64,000 nt of DNA from Phytophthora colocasiae (Eukaryota; Oomycota; Peronosporomycetes; Peronosporales; Peronosporaceae): positions 496,001-560,000 of the forward strand of contig JAGKQI010000102.1 of assembly GCA_018806915.1 (NCBI GenBank), read 5' to 3'. The translations under genes were made by a program, and so were the position numbers. Position 1 is the first letter of the stretch. Each line of letters starts with the position of its first letter. The notes under the pieces were generated by a model. That model was not told the DNA's origin, made no database searches, and was given only the letters and a program-made list of their open reading frames with translations. This document shows positions 53,692 through 64,000 of the stretch, piece by piece.

Positions 53692-54184
53692 GCACAACAA
53701 CAACACACAACCACCACGCAAACAACATGCACACACAACACAACCACACACAACACACAACCACGCACGCCAACCCACGCCATTCCACATCGCCAAACGC
53801 TGCTCCACGCGCTCATCCTACTCGCTCAACCCACTTCCCACACCATCCAAACTTATCCGCCTTATCCACGCCCAAACCTATCGCCACGCACGAGGCTCCA
53901 TGCCGTGCAAAGCGACACGTGTGAGTCGCGCTTGCTCCCGGGAGAACTCACCCGCCACAGCGCATGGCCTTGCTGCGGTCTGCAAGGCCGGACCTACGGA
54001 CCACTTGGCCGATATCGAGGTGTTGGTCGGACCTGAATGCTGACCTCACCAAGCGAGATGGAGACTTTCCTCCGTGCGGCAACGGGTCCAGACATATCCC
54101 GCACGGCGACGCGCACGGCGAAAAGGGCTAAAGAAGCGTGCCAAGCGCGCCAGGAAGGTACGCGCGAAGGGCAAAATGGCAAAA

Positions 54185-54257
54185 TGGTCATACAGGGGCT
54201 CGAACCCTGGACCGCAGCGTTATTAGCACTGTGCTATACCGACTGAGCTATACGACC
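54185..54257 (-). tRNA. tRNA-Ile(AAU), array unit 4, D-stem mismatch
   Basis: As unit 1 except one base: the 3' strand of the D stem reads TAGC instead of GAGC, so the last D-stem pair is lost. A and B boxes are intact. It may still be made but could fold poorly. Confidence 0.85.
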
Positions 54258-54751
54258 GCACAACAACAACACACAACCACCACGCAAACAACATGCACAC
54301 ACAACACAACCACACAACCACACACAACCACGCACGCCAACCCACGCCATTCCACATCGCCAAACGCTGCTCCACGCGCTCATCCTACTCGCTCAACCCA
54401 CTTCCCACACCATCCAAACTTATCCGCCTTATCCACGCCCAAACCTATCGCCACGCACGAGGCTCCATGCCGTGCAAAGCGACACGAGTGAGTCGCGCTT
54501 GCTCCCGGGAGAACTCACCCGCCACAGCGCATGGCCTTGCTGCGGTCTGCAAGGCCGGACCTACGGACCACTTGGCCGATATCGAGGTGTTGGTCGGACC
54601 TGAATGCTGACCTCACCAAGCGAGATGGAGACTTTCCTCCGTGCGGCAACGGGTCCAGACATATCCCGCACGGCGACGCGCACGGCGAAAAGGGCTAAAG
54701 AAGCGTGCCAAGCGCGCCAGGAAGGTACGCGCGAAGGGCAAAATGGCAAAA

Positions 54752-54824
54752 TGGTCATACAGGGGCTCGAACCCTGGACCGCAGCGTTATTAGCACTGTG
54801 CTCTACCGACTGAGCTATACGACC
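54752..54824 (-). tRNA. tRNA-Ile(AAU), array unit 5
   Basis: Identical to unit 1. Confidence 0.95.
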
Positions 54825-55317
54825 GCACAACAACAACACACAACCACCACGCAAACAACATGCACACACAACACAACCACACACAACACACAACCACGCA
54901 CGCCAACCCACGCCATTCCACATCGCCAAACGCTGCTCCACGCGCTCATCCTACTCGCTCAACCCACTTCCCACACCATCCAAACTTATCCGCCTTATCC
55001 ACGCCCAAACCTATCGCCACGCACGAGGCTCCATGCCGTGCAAAGCGACACGTGTGAGTCGCGCTTGCTCCCGGGAGAACTCACCCGCCACAGCGCATGG
55101 CCTTGCTGCGGTCTGCAAGGCCGGACCTACGGACCACTTGGCCGATATCGAGGTGTTGGTCGGACCTGAATGCTGACCTCACCAAGCGAGATGGAGACTT
55201 TCCTCCGTGCGGCAACGGGTCCAGACATATCCCGCACGGCGACGCGCACGGCGAAAAGGGCTAAAGAAGCGTGCCAAGCGCGCCAGGAAGGTACGCGCGA
55301 AGGGCAAAATGGCAAAA

Positions 55318-55390
55318 TGGTCATACAGGGGCTCGAACCCTGGACCGCAGCGTTATTAGCACTGTGCTCTACCGACTGAGCTATACGACC
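55318..55390 (-). tRNA. tRNA-Ile(AAU), array unit 6
   Basis: Identical to unit 1. Confidence 0.95.
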
Positions 55391-55883
55391 GCACAACAAC
55401 AACACACAACCACCACGCAAACAACATGCACACACAACACAACCACACACAACACACAACCACGCACGCCAACCCACGCCATTCCACATCGCCAAACGCT
55501 GCTCCACGCGCTCATCCTACTCGCTCAACCCACTTCCCACACCATCCAAACTTATCCGCCTTATCCACGCCCAAACCTATCGCCACGCACGAGGCTCCAT
55601 GCCGTGCAAAGCGACACGAGTGAGTCGCGCTTGCTCCCGGGAGAACTCACCCGCCACAGCGCATGGCCTTGCTGCGGTCTACAAGGCCGGACCTACGGAC
55701 CACTTGGCCGATATCGAGGTGTTGGTCGGACCTGAATGCTGACCTCACCAAGCGAGATGGAGACTTTCCTCCGTGCGGCAACCGGTCCAGACATATCCCG
55801 CATGGCGACGCGCACGGCGAAAAGGGCTAAAGAAGCGTGCCAAGCGCGCCAGGAAGGTACGCGCGAAGGGCAAAATGGCAAAA

Positions 55884-55956
55884 TGGTCATACAGGGGCTC
55901 GAACCCTGGACCGCAGCGTTATTAGCACTGTGCTCTACCGACTGAGCTATACGACC
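55884..55956 (-). tRNA. tRNA-Ile(AAU), array unit 7
   Basis: tRNA identical to unit 1. From this unit on, most units have a shorter A/C tract start (CAACAACACACAC instead of CAACAACAACACAC). Confidence 0.95.
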
Positions 55957-56448
55957 GCACAACAACACACACAACCACCACGCAAACAACATGCACACAC
56001 AACACAACCACACACAACACACAACCACGCACGCCAACCCACGCCATTCCACATCGCCAAACGCTGCTCCACGCGCTCATCCTACTCGCTCAACCCACTT
56101 CCCACACCATCCAAACTTATCCGCCTTATCCACGCCCAAACCTATCGCCACGCACGAGGCTCCATGCCGTGCAAAGCGACACGAGTGAGTCGCGCTTGCT
56201 CCCGGGAGAACTCACCCGCCACAGCGCATGGCCTTGCTGCGGTCTACAAGGCCGGACCTACGGACCACTTGGCCGATATCGAGGTGTTGGTCGGACCTGA
56301 ATGCTGACCTCACCAAGCGAGATGGAGACTTTCCTCCGTGCGGCAACCGGTCCAGACATATCCCGCATGGCGACGCGCACGGCGAAAAGGGCTAAAGAAG
56401 CGTGCCAAGCGCGCCAGGAAGGTACGCGCGAAGGGCAAAATGGCAAAA

Positions 56449-56521
56449 TGGTCATACAGGGGCTCGAACCCTGGACCGCAGCGTTATTAGCACTGTGCTC
56501 TACCGACTGAGCTATACGACC
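56449..56521 (-). tRNA. tRNA-Ile(AAU), array unit 8
   Basis: tRNA identical to unit 1; flank with a slightly different A/C tract. Confidence 0.95.
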
Positions 56522-57012
56522 GCACAACAACACACACACAACCACGCAAACAACATGCACACACAACACAACCACACACAACACACAACCACGCACGCCA
56601 ACCCACGCCATTCCACATCGCCAAACGCTGCTCCACGCGCTCATCCTACTCGCTCAACCCACTTCCCACACCATCCAAACTTATCCGCCTTATCCACGCC
56701 CAAACCTATCGCCACGCACGAGGCTCCATGCCGTGCAAAGCGACACGAGTGAGTCGCGCTTGCTCCCGGGAGAACTCACCCGCCACAGCGCATGGCCTTG
56801 CTGCGGTCTACAAGGCCGGACCTACGGACCACTTGGCCGATATCGAGGTGTTGGTCGGACCTGAATGCTGACCTCACCAAGCGAGATGGAGACTTTCCTC
56901 CGTGCGGCAACCGGTCCAGACATATCCCGCATGGCGACGCGCACGGCGAAAAGGGCTAAAGAAGCGTGCCAAGCGCGCCAGGAAGGTACGCGCGAAGGGC
57001 AAAATGGCAAAA

Positions 57013-57085
57013 TGGTCATACAGGGGCTCGAACCCTGGACCGCAGCGTTATTAGCACTGTGCTCTACCGACTGAGCTATACGACC
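57013..57085 (-). tRNA. tRNA-Ile(AAU), array unit 9
   Basis: tRNA identical to unit 1. The A/C tract is of the early type while the CGCATGGCG variant in the unit is of the later type, so the unit is a mosaic. Confidence 0.95.
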
Positions 57086-57578
57086 GCACAACAACAACAC
57101 ACAACCACCACGCAAACAACATGCACACACAACACAACCACACACAACACACAACCACGCACGCCAACCCACGCCATTCCACATCGCCAAACGCTGCTCC
57201 ACGCGCTCATCCTACTCGCTCAACCCACTTCCCACACCATCCAAACTTATCCGCCTTATCCACGCCCAAACCTATCGCCACGCACGAGGCTCCATGCCGT
57301 GCAAAGCGACACGAGTGAGTCGCGCTTGCTCCCGGGAGAACTCACCCGCCACAGCGCATGGCCTTGCTGCGGTCTACAAGGCCGGACCTACGGACCACTT
57401 GGCCGATATCGAGGTGTTGGTCGGACCTGAATGCTGACCTCACCAAGCGAGATGGAGACTTTCCTCCGTGCGGCAACGGGTCCCGACATATCCCGCATGG
57501 CGACGCGCACGGCGAAAAGGGCTAAAGAAGCGTGCCAAGCGCGCCAGGAAGGTACGCGCGAAGGGCAAAATGGCAAAA

Positions 57579-57643
57579 TGGTCATACAGGGGCTCGAACC
57601 CTGGACCGCAGCGTTATTAGCACTGTGACTGAGCTATACGACC
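57579..57643 (-). pseudogene. tRNA-Ile(AAU) pseudogene, array unit 10, 8-nt deletion in the D arm
   Basis: 65 nt. Eight bases (CGGTAGAG on the tRNA strand) are missing, removing part of the D loop and the 3' half of the D stem and damaging the A box. Acceptor, anticodon and T arms are intact. It cannot fold as a normal tRNA. Confidence 0.92.
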
Positions 57644-58135
57644 GCACAACAACACACACAACCACCACGCAAACAACATGCACACACAACACAACCACAC
57701 ACAACACACAACCACGCACGCCAACCCACGCCATTCCACATCGCCAAACGCTGCTCCACGCGCTCATCCTACTCGCTCAACCCACTTCCCACACCATCCA
57801 AACTTATCCGCCTTATCCACGCCCAAACCTATCGCCACGCACGAGGCTCCATGCCGTGCAAAGCGTCACGTGTGAGTCGCGCTTGCTCCCGGGAGAACTC
57901 ACCCGCCACAGCGCATGGCCTTGCTGCGGTCTACAAGGCCGGACCTACGGACCACTTGGCCGATATCGAGGTGTTGGTCGGACCTGAATGCTGACCTCAC
58001 CAAGCGAGATGGAGACTTTCCTCCGTGCGGCAACGGGTCCAGACATATCCCGCATGGCGACGCGCACGGCGAAAAGGGCTAAAGAAGCGTGCCAAGCGCG
58101 CCAGGAAGGTACGCGCGAAGGGCAAAATGGCAAAA

Positions 58136-58208
58136 TGGTCATACAGGGGCTCGAACCCTGGACCGCAGCGTTATTAGCACTGTGCTCTACCGACTGAGCT
58201 ATACGACC
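58136..58208 (-). tRNA. tRNA-Ile(AAU), array unit 11
   Basis: Identical to unit 1. Confidence 0.95.
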
Positions 58209-58700
58209 GCACAACAACACACACAACCACCACGCAAACAACATGCACACACAACACAACCACACACAACACACAACCACGCACGCCAACCCACGCCATT
58301 CCACATCGCCAAACGCTGCTCCACGCGCTCATCCTACTCGCTCAACCCACTTCCCACACCATCCAAACTTATCCGCCTTATCCACGCCCAAACCTATCGC
58401 CACGCACGAGGCTCCATGCCGTGCAAAGCGACACGAGTGAGTCGCGCTTGCTCCCGGGAGAACTCACCCGCCACAGCGCATGGCCTTGCTGCGGTCTACA
58501 AGGCCGGACCTACGGACCACTTGGCCGATATCGAGGTGTTGGTCGGACCTGAATGCTGACCTCACCAAGCGAGATGGAGACTTTCCTCCGTGCGGCAACG
58601 GGTCCAGACATATCCCGCATGGCGACGCGCACGGCGAAAAGGGCTAAAGAAGCGTGCCAAGCGCGCCAGGAAGGTACGCGCGAAGGGCAAAATGGCAAAA

Positions 58701-58773
58701 TGGTCATACAGGGGCTCGAACCCTGGACCGCAGCGTTATTAGCACTGTGCTCTACCGACTGAGCTATACGACC
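58701..58773 (-). tRNA. tRNA-Ile(AAU), array unit 12
   Basis: Identical to unit 1; the last copy with the canonical T arm. Confidence 0.95.
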
Positions 58774-59264
58774 GCACAACAACACACACAACCACCACGC
58801 AAACAACATGCACACACAACACAACCACACACAACACACAACCACGCACGCCAACCCACGCCATTCCACATCGCCAAACGCTGCTCCACGCGCTCATCCT
58901 ACTTGCTCAACCCACTTCCCACACCATCCAAACTTATCCGCCTTATCCACGCCCAAACCTATCGCCACGCACGAGGCTCCATGCCGTGCAAAGCGTCACG
59001 TGTGAGTCGCGCTTGCTCCCGGAGAACTCACCCGCCACAGCGCATGGCCTTGCTGCGGTCTACAAGGCCGGACCTACGGACCACTTGGCCGATATCGAGG
59101 TGTTGGTCGGACCTGAATGCTGACCTCACCAAGCGAGATGGAGACTTTCCTCCGTGCGGCAACGGGTCCAGACATATCCCGCATGGCGACGCGCACGGCG
59201 AAAAGGGCTAAAGAAGCGTGCCAAGCGCGCCAGGAAGGTACGCGCGAAGGGCAAAATGGCAAAA

Positions 59265-59337
59265 TGGTCATACAGAAGCTCGAACCCTGGACCGCAGCGT
59301 TATTAGCACTGTGCTCTACCGACTGAGCTATACGACC
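59265..59337 (-). tRNA. tRNA-Ile(AAU) variant, array unit 13, T-stem changed
   Basis: The first copy of the second subfamily: the 3' strand of the T stem is TTCTG instead of CCCTG, so two G-C pairs become G-U wobbles, and the B box end changes from GCCC to GCTT. Folding is still possible; Pol III recruitment may be weaker. Confidence 0.85.
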
Positions 59338-59829
59338 GCACAACAACACACACAACCACCACGCAAACAACATGCACACACAACACAACCACACACAACA
59401 CACAACCACGCACGCCAACCCACGCCATTCCACATCGCCAAACGCTGCTCCACGCGCTCATCCTACTCGCTCAACCCACTTCCCACACCATCCAAACTTA
59501 TCCGCCTTATCCACGCCCAAACCTATCGCCACGCACGAGGCTCCATGCCGTGCAAAGCGTCACGTGTGAGTCGCGCTTGCTCCCGGGAGAACTCACCCGC
59601 CACAGCGCATGGCCTTGCTGCGGTCTACAAGGCCGGACCTACGGACCACTTGGCCGATATCGAGGTGTTGGTCGGACCTGAATGCTGACCTCACCAAGCG
59701 AGATGGAGACTTTCCTCCGTGCGGCAACGGGTCCAGACATATCCCGCATGGCGACGCGCACGGCGAAAAGGGCTAAAGAAGCGTGCCAAGCGCGCCAGGA
59801 AGGTACGCGCGAAGGGCAAAATGGCAAAA

Positions 59830-59902
59830 TGGTCATACAGAAGCTCGAACCCTGGATCGCAGCGTTATTAGCACTGTGCTCTACCGACTGAGCTATACGA
59901 CC
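59830..59902 (-). tRNA. tRNA-Ile(AAU) variant, array unit 14
   Basis: T-stem variant as in unit 13, plus one change in the variable loop (CGATC instead of CGGTC). Confidence 0.82.
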
Positions 59903-60394
59903 GCACAACAACACACACAACCACCACGCAAACAACATGCACACACAACACAACCACACACAACACACAACCACGCACGCCAACCCACGCCATTCCACAT
60001 CGCCAAACGCTGCTCCACGCGCTCATCCTACTCGCTCAACCCACTTCCCACACCATCCAAACTTATCCGCCTTATCCACGCCCAAACCTATCGCCACGCA
60101 CGAGGCTCCATGCCGTGCAAAGCGTCACGTGTGAGTCGCGCTTGCTCCCGGGAGAACTCACCCGCCACAGCGCATGGCCTTGCTGCGGTCTACAAGGCCG
60201 GACCTACGGACCACTTGGCCGATATCGAGGTGTTGGTCGGACCTGAATGCTGACCTCACCAAGCGAGATGGAGACTTTCCTCCGTGCGGCAACGGGTCCA
60301 GACATATCCCGCATGGCGACGCGCACGGCGAAAAGGGCTAAAGAAGCGTGCCAAGCGCGCCAGGAAGGTACGCGCGAAGGGCAAAATGGCAAAA

Positions 60395-60467
60395 TGGTCA
60401 TACAGAAGCTCGAACCCTGGACCGCAGCGTTATTAGCACTGTGCTCTACCGACTGAGCTATACGACC
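60395..60467 (-). tRNA. tRNA-Ile(AAU) variant, array unit 15
   Basis: Identical to unit 13. Confidence 0.85.
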
Positions 60468-60959
60468 GCACAACAACACACACAACCACCACGCAAACAA
60501 CATGCACACACAACACAACCACACACAACACACAACCACGCACGCCAACCCACGCCATTCCACATCGCCAAACGCTGCTCCACGCGCTCATCCTACTCGC
60601 TCAACCCACTTCCCACACCATCCAAACTTATCCGCCTTATCCACGCCCAAACCTATCGCCACGCACGAGGCTCCATGCCGTGCAAAGCGTCACGTGTGAG
60701 TCGCGCTTGCTCCCGGGAGAACTCACCCGCCACAGCGCATGGCCTTGCTGCGGTCTACAAGGCCGGACCTACGGACCACTTGGCCGATATCGAGGTGTTG
60801 GTCGGACCTGAATGCTGACCTCACCAAGCGAGATGGAGACTTTCCTCCGTGCGGCAACGGGTCCAGACATATCCCGCATGGCGACGCGCACGGCGAAAAG
60901 GGCTAAAGAAGCGTGCCAAGCGCGCCAGGAAGGTACGCGCGAAGGGCAAAATGGCAAAA

Positions 60960-61032
60960 TGGTCATACAGAAGCTCGAACCCTGGACCGCAGCGTTATTA
61001 GCACTGTGCTCTACCGACTGAGCTATACGACC
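60960..61032 (-). tRNA. tRNA-Ile(AAU) variant, array unit 16
   Basis: Identical to unit 13. Confidence 0.85.
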
Positions 61033-61524
61033 GCACAACAACACACACAACCACCACGCAAACAACATGCACACACAACACAACCACACACAACACACAA
61101 CCACGCACGCCAACCCACGCCATTCCACATCGCCAAACGCTGCTCCACGCGCTCATCCTACTCGCTCAACCCACTTCCCACACCATCCAAACTTATCCGC
61201 CTTATCCACGCCCAAACCTATCGCCACGCACGAGGCTCCATGCCGTGCAAAGCGTCACGTGTGAGTCGCGCTTGCTCCCGGGAGAACTCACCCGCCACAG
61301 CGCATGGCCTTGCTGCGGTCTACAAGGCCGGACCTACGGACCACTTGGCCGATATCGAGGTGTTGGTCGGACCTGAATGCTGACCTCACCAAGCGAGATG
61401 GAGACTTTCCTCCGTGCGGCAACGGGTCCAGACATATCCCGCACGGCGACGCGCACGGCGAAAAGGGCTAAAGAAGCGTGCCAAGCGCGCCAGGAAGGTA
61501 CGCGCGAAGGGCAAAATGGCAAAA

Positions 61525-61597
61525 TGGTCATACAGAAGCTCGAACCCTGGACCGCAGCGTTATTAGCACTGTGCTCTACCGACTGAGCTATACGACC
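61525..61597 (-). tRNA. tRNA-Ile(AAU) variant, array unit 17
   Basis: tRNA identical to unit 13; the unit carries the CGCACGGCG variant found in the earliest units. Confidence 0.85.
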
Positions 61598-62088
61598 GCA
61601 CAACAACACACACAACCACCACGCAAACAACATGCACACACAACACAACCACACACAACACACAACCACGCACGCCAACCCACGCCATTCCACATCGCCA
61701 AACGCTGCTCCACGCGCTCATCCTACTCGCTCAACCCACTTCCCACACCATCCAAACTTATCCGCCTTATCCACGCCCAAACCTATCGCCACGCACGAGG
61801 CTCCATGCCGTGCAAAGCGTCACGTGTGAGTCGCGCTTGCTCCCGGGAGAACTCACCCGCCACAGCGCATGGCCTTGCTGCGGTCTACAAGGCCGGACCT
61901 ACGGACCACTTGGCCGATATCGAGGTGTTGGTCGGACCTGAATGCTGACCTCACCAAGCGAGATGGAGACTTTCCTCCGTGCGGCAACGGGTCCAGACAT
62001 ATCCCGCACGGCGACGCGCACGGCGAAAGGGCTAAAGAAGCGTGCCAAGCGCGCCAGGAAGGTACGCGCGAAGGGCAAAATGGCAAAA

Positions 62089-62161
62089 TGGTCATACAGA
62101 AGCTCGAACCCTGGACCGCAGCGTTATTAGCACTGTGCTCTACCGACTGAGCTATACGACC
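62089..62161 (-). tRNA. tRNA-Ile(AAU) variant, array unit 18
   Basis: tRNA identical to unit 13; one A is missing in the unit just before it (GGCGAAAGGGC). Confidence 0.85.
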
Positions 62162-62651
62162 GCACAACAACACACACAACCACCACGCAAACAACATGCA
62201 CACACAACACAACCACACACAACACACAACCACGCACGCCAACCCACGCCATTCCACATCGCCAAACGCTGCTCCACGCGCTCATCCTACTCGCTCAACC
62301 CACTTCCCACACCATCCAAACTTATCCGCCTTATCCACGCCCAAACCTATCGCCACGCACGAGGCTCCATGCCGTGCAAAGCGTCACGTGAGTCGCGCTT
62401 GCTCCCGGGAGAACTCACCCGCCACAGCGCATGGCCTTGCTGCGGTCTACAAGGCCGGACCTACGGACCACTTGGCCGATATCGAGGTGTTGGTCGGACC
62501 TGAATGCTGACCTCACCAAGCGAGATGGAGACTTTCCTCCGTGCGGCAACGGGTCCAGACATATCCCGCATGGCGACGCGCACGGCGAAAAGGGCTAAAG
62601 AAGCGTGCCAAGCGCGCCAGGAAGGTACGCGCGAAGGGCAAAATGGCAAAA

Positions 62652-62722
62652 TGGTCATACAAGCTCGAACCCTGGACCGCAGCGTTATTAGCACTGTGCT
62701 CTACCGACTGAGCTATACGACC
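62652..62722 (-). pseudogene. tRNA-Ile(AAU) pseudogene, array unit 19, 2-nt deletion in the T arm
   Basis: 71 nt. Two bases of the 3' strand of the T stem are gone, so the T stem cannot form its five pairs and the B box is altered further. The rest is as in unit 13. Confidence 0.85.
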
Positions 62723-63214
62723 GCACAACAACACACACAACCACCACGCAAACAACATGCACACACAACACAACCACACACAACACACAACCACGCACGC
62801 CAACCCACGCCATTCCACATCGCCAAACGCTGCTCCACGCGCTCATCCTACTCGCTCAACCCACTTCCCACACCATCCAAACTTATCCGCCTTATCCACG
62901 CCCAAACCTATCGCCACGCACGAGGCTCCATGCCGTGCAAAGCGTCACGTGTGAGTCGCGCTTGCTCCCGGGAGAACTCACCCGCCACAGCGCATGGCCT
63001 TGCTGCGGTCTACAAGGCCGGACCTACGGACCACTTGGCCGATATCGAGGTGTTGGTCGGACCTGAATGCTGACCTCACCAAGCGAGATGGAGACTTTCC
63101 TCCGTGCGGCAACGGGTCCAGACATATCCCGCACGGCGACGCGCACGGCGAAAAGGGCTAAAGAAGCGTGCCAAGCGCGCCAGGAAGGTACGCGCGAAGG
63201 GCAAAATGGCAAAA

Positions 63215-63287
63215 TGGTCATACAGAAGCTCGAACCCTGGACCGCAGCGTTATTAGCACTGTGCTCTACCGACTGAGCTATACGACC
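63215..63287 (-). tRNA. tRNA-Ile(AAU) variant, array unit 20
   Basis: Identical to unit 13. Confidence 0.85.
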
Positions 63288-63779
63288 GCACAACAACACA
63301 CACAACCACCACGCAAACAACATGCACACACAACACAACCACACACAACACACAACCACGCACGCCAACCCACGCCATTCCACATCGCCAAACGCTGCTC
63401 CACGCGCTCATCCTACTCGCTCAACCCACTTCCCACACCATCCAAACTTATCCGCCTTATCCACGCCCAAACCTATCGCCACGCACGAGGCTCCATGCCG
63501 TGCAAAGCGTCACGTGTGAGTCGCGCTTGCTCCCGGGAGAACTCACCCGCCACAGCGCATGGCCTTGCTGCGGTCTACAAGGCCGGACCTACGGACCACT
63601 TGGCCGATATCGAGGTGTTGGTCGGACCTGAATGCTGACCTCACCAAGCGAGATGGAGACTTTCCTCCGTGCGGCAACGGGTCCAGACATATCCCGCATG
63701 GCGACGCGCACGGCGAAAAGGGCTAAAGAAGCGTGCCAAGCGCGCCAGGAAGGTACGCGCGAAGGGCAAAATGGCAAAA

Positions 63780-63852
63780 TGGTCATACAGAAGCTCGAAC
63801 CCTGGACCGCAGCGTTATTAGCACTGTGCTCTACCGACTGAGCTATACGACC
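63780..63852 (-). tRNA. tRNA-Ile(AAU) variant, array unit 21
   Basis: Identical to unit 13. The window ends 148 bp further on, inside the repeat. Confidence 0.85.
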
Positions 63853-64000
63853 GCACAACAACACACACAACCACCACGCAAACAACATGCACACACAACA
63901 CAACCACACACAACACACAACCACGCACGCCAACCCACGCCATTCCACATCGCCAAACGCTGCTCCACGCGCTCATCCTACTCGCTCAACCCACTTCCCA

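Larger units (their letters stand above)
52268..64000. repeat. tandem array of ~565-bp units, 21 tRNA copies in view, continuing past the right edge
   Basis: A fixed landmark (ATGCTGACCTCACC) recurs at 52346, 52905, 53471, 54037, 54604, 55170, 55736, 56301, 56865, 57431, 57988, 58553, 59117, 59682, 60247, 60812, 61377, 61942, 62504, 63067 and 63632. Spacings are 557-567 bp, mostly 564-566. Units are nearly identical. Each has one minus-strand tRNA-Ile(AAU), an A/C-only tract of about 90 nt on its 5' side, and about 400 bp of other conserved sequence. The left edge is at about 52268, where similarity to the unit stops. Open frames that recur in every unit on both strands are by-products: unit lengths and frames shift by single bases and they run through the tRNA. 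Confidence 0.97.

Noticed and set aside
52346..63841. A 69-codon plus-strand frame (MLTSPSEMETFLRAATG...) and a 119-126-codon minus-strand frame recurring in every array unit
   Set aside because: Both run through the tRNA gene, and longer frames change at single-base indels between units. They repeat only because the DNA repeats.
52268..64000. CRISPR-like array
   Set aside because: Unit length (~565 bp), near-identical spacers and eukaryotic gene structure exclude it.

Overview
The window looks like nuclear DNA of an oomycete, most likely a Phytophthora-like (Peronosporales) species; this is inferred, since no sequence search was possible. The reasons are compact genes with few short GT-AG introns (about 50-80 nt), short gaps between genes, an FKBP-TPR-cyclophilin fusion, a PI4-kinase with PH, FYVE and DEP domains, a kinesin with ciliary-type domains, and piggyBac, Crypton, pogo and Ulp1/chromodomain transposon relatives.

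Positions 1-18,203 are gene-dense: the 3' end of a HECT E3 ligase (+), a small coiled-coil protein (-), a large kinesin (-), a small coiled-coil protein (+), a Myb/SANT-like fragment (+), an FKBP-TPR-cyclophilin immunophilin with a heat-shock element upstream (+), and the largest subunit of RNA polymerase I (+). The kinesin carries what reads as an IFT54/MIP-T3-like domain nested inside a split F5/8C (discoidin) domain. Its 3' end has a partial paralogue next door with an intron at the same position and phase.

Positions 18,365-22,524 are one nearly complete piggyBac-like element with terminal inverted repeats, a TTAT target duplication and an eight-exon transposase gene carrying one frameshift. 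It sits exactly at the stop codon of the next gene (-, six exons, unknown function). Then come a BED-like zinc-finger protein (+), a multi-pass membrane protein with a repetitive acidic tail (-), TIM22 (+), a vasohibin-type tubulin carboxypeptidase (-), a PH-PX protein (-), a PI4-kinase (+) and a Lys/Ser-rich nuclear-type protein ending in an AT-hook (-).

Positions 42,180-52,267 are a transposon graveyard: two adjacent copies of a 19-bp-TIR MITE, a broken HTH-Ulp1-chromodomain gene, a broken Crypton tyrosine recombinase on the same strand, a 906-bp pogo-type element with TA target sites, and decayed Pif1-like helicase sequence.

From about 52,268 to the right edge the sequence is one tandem array of 21 units of about 565 bp, each with one tRNA-Ile(AAU) gene on the minus strand. 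The array runs past the window. It splits into two subfamilies by a T-arm change and holds three clearly damaged tRNA copies. All splice models were built by eye from splice-site consensus and reading-frame continuity and have not been tested against RNA.
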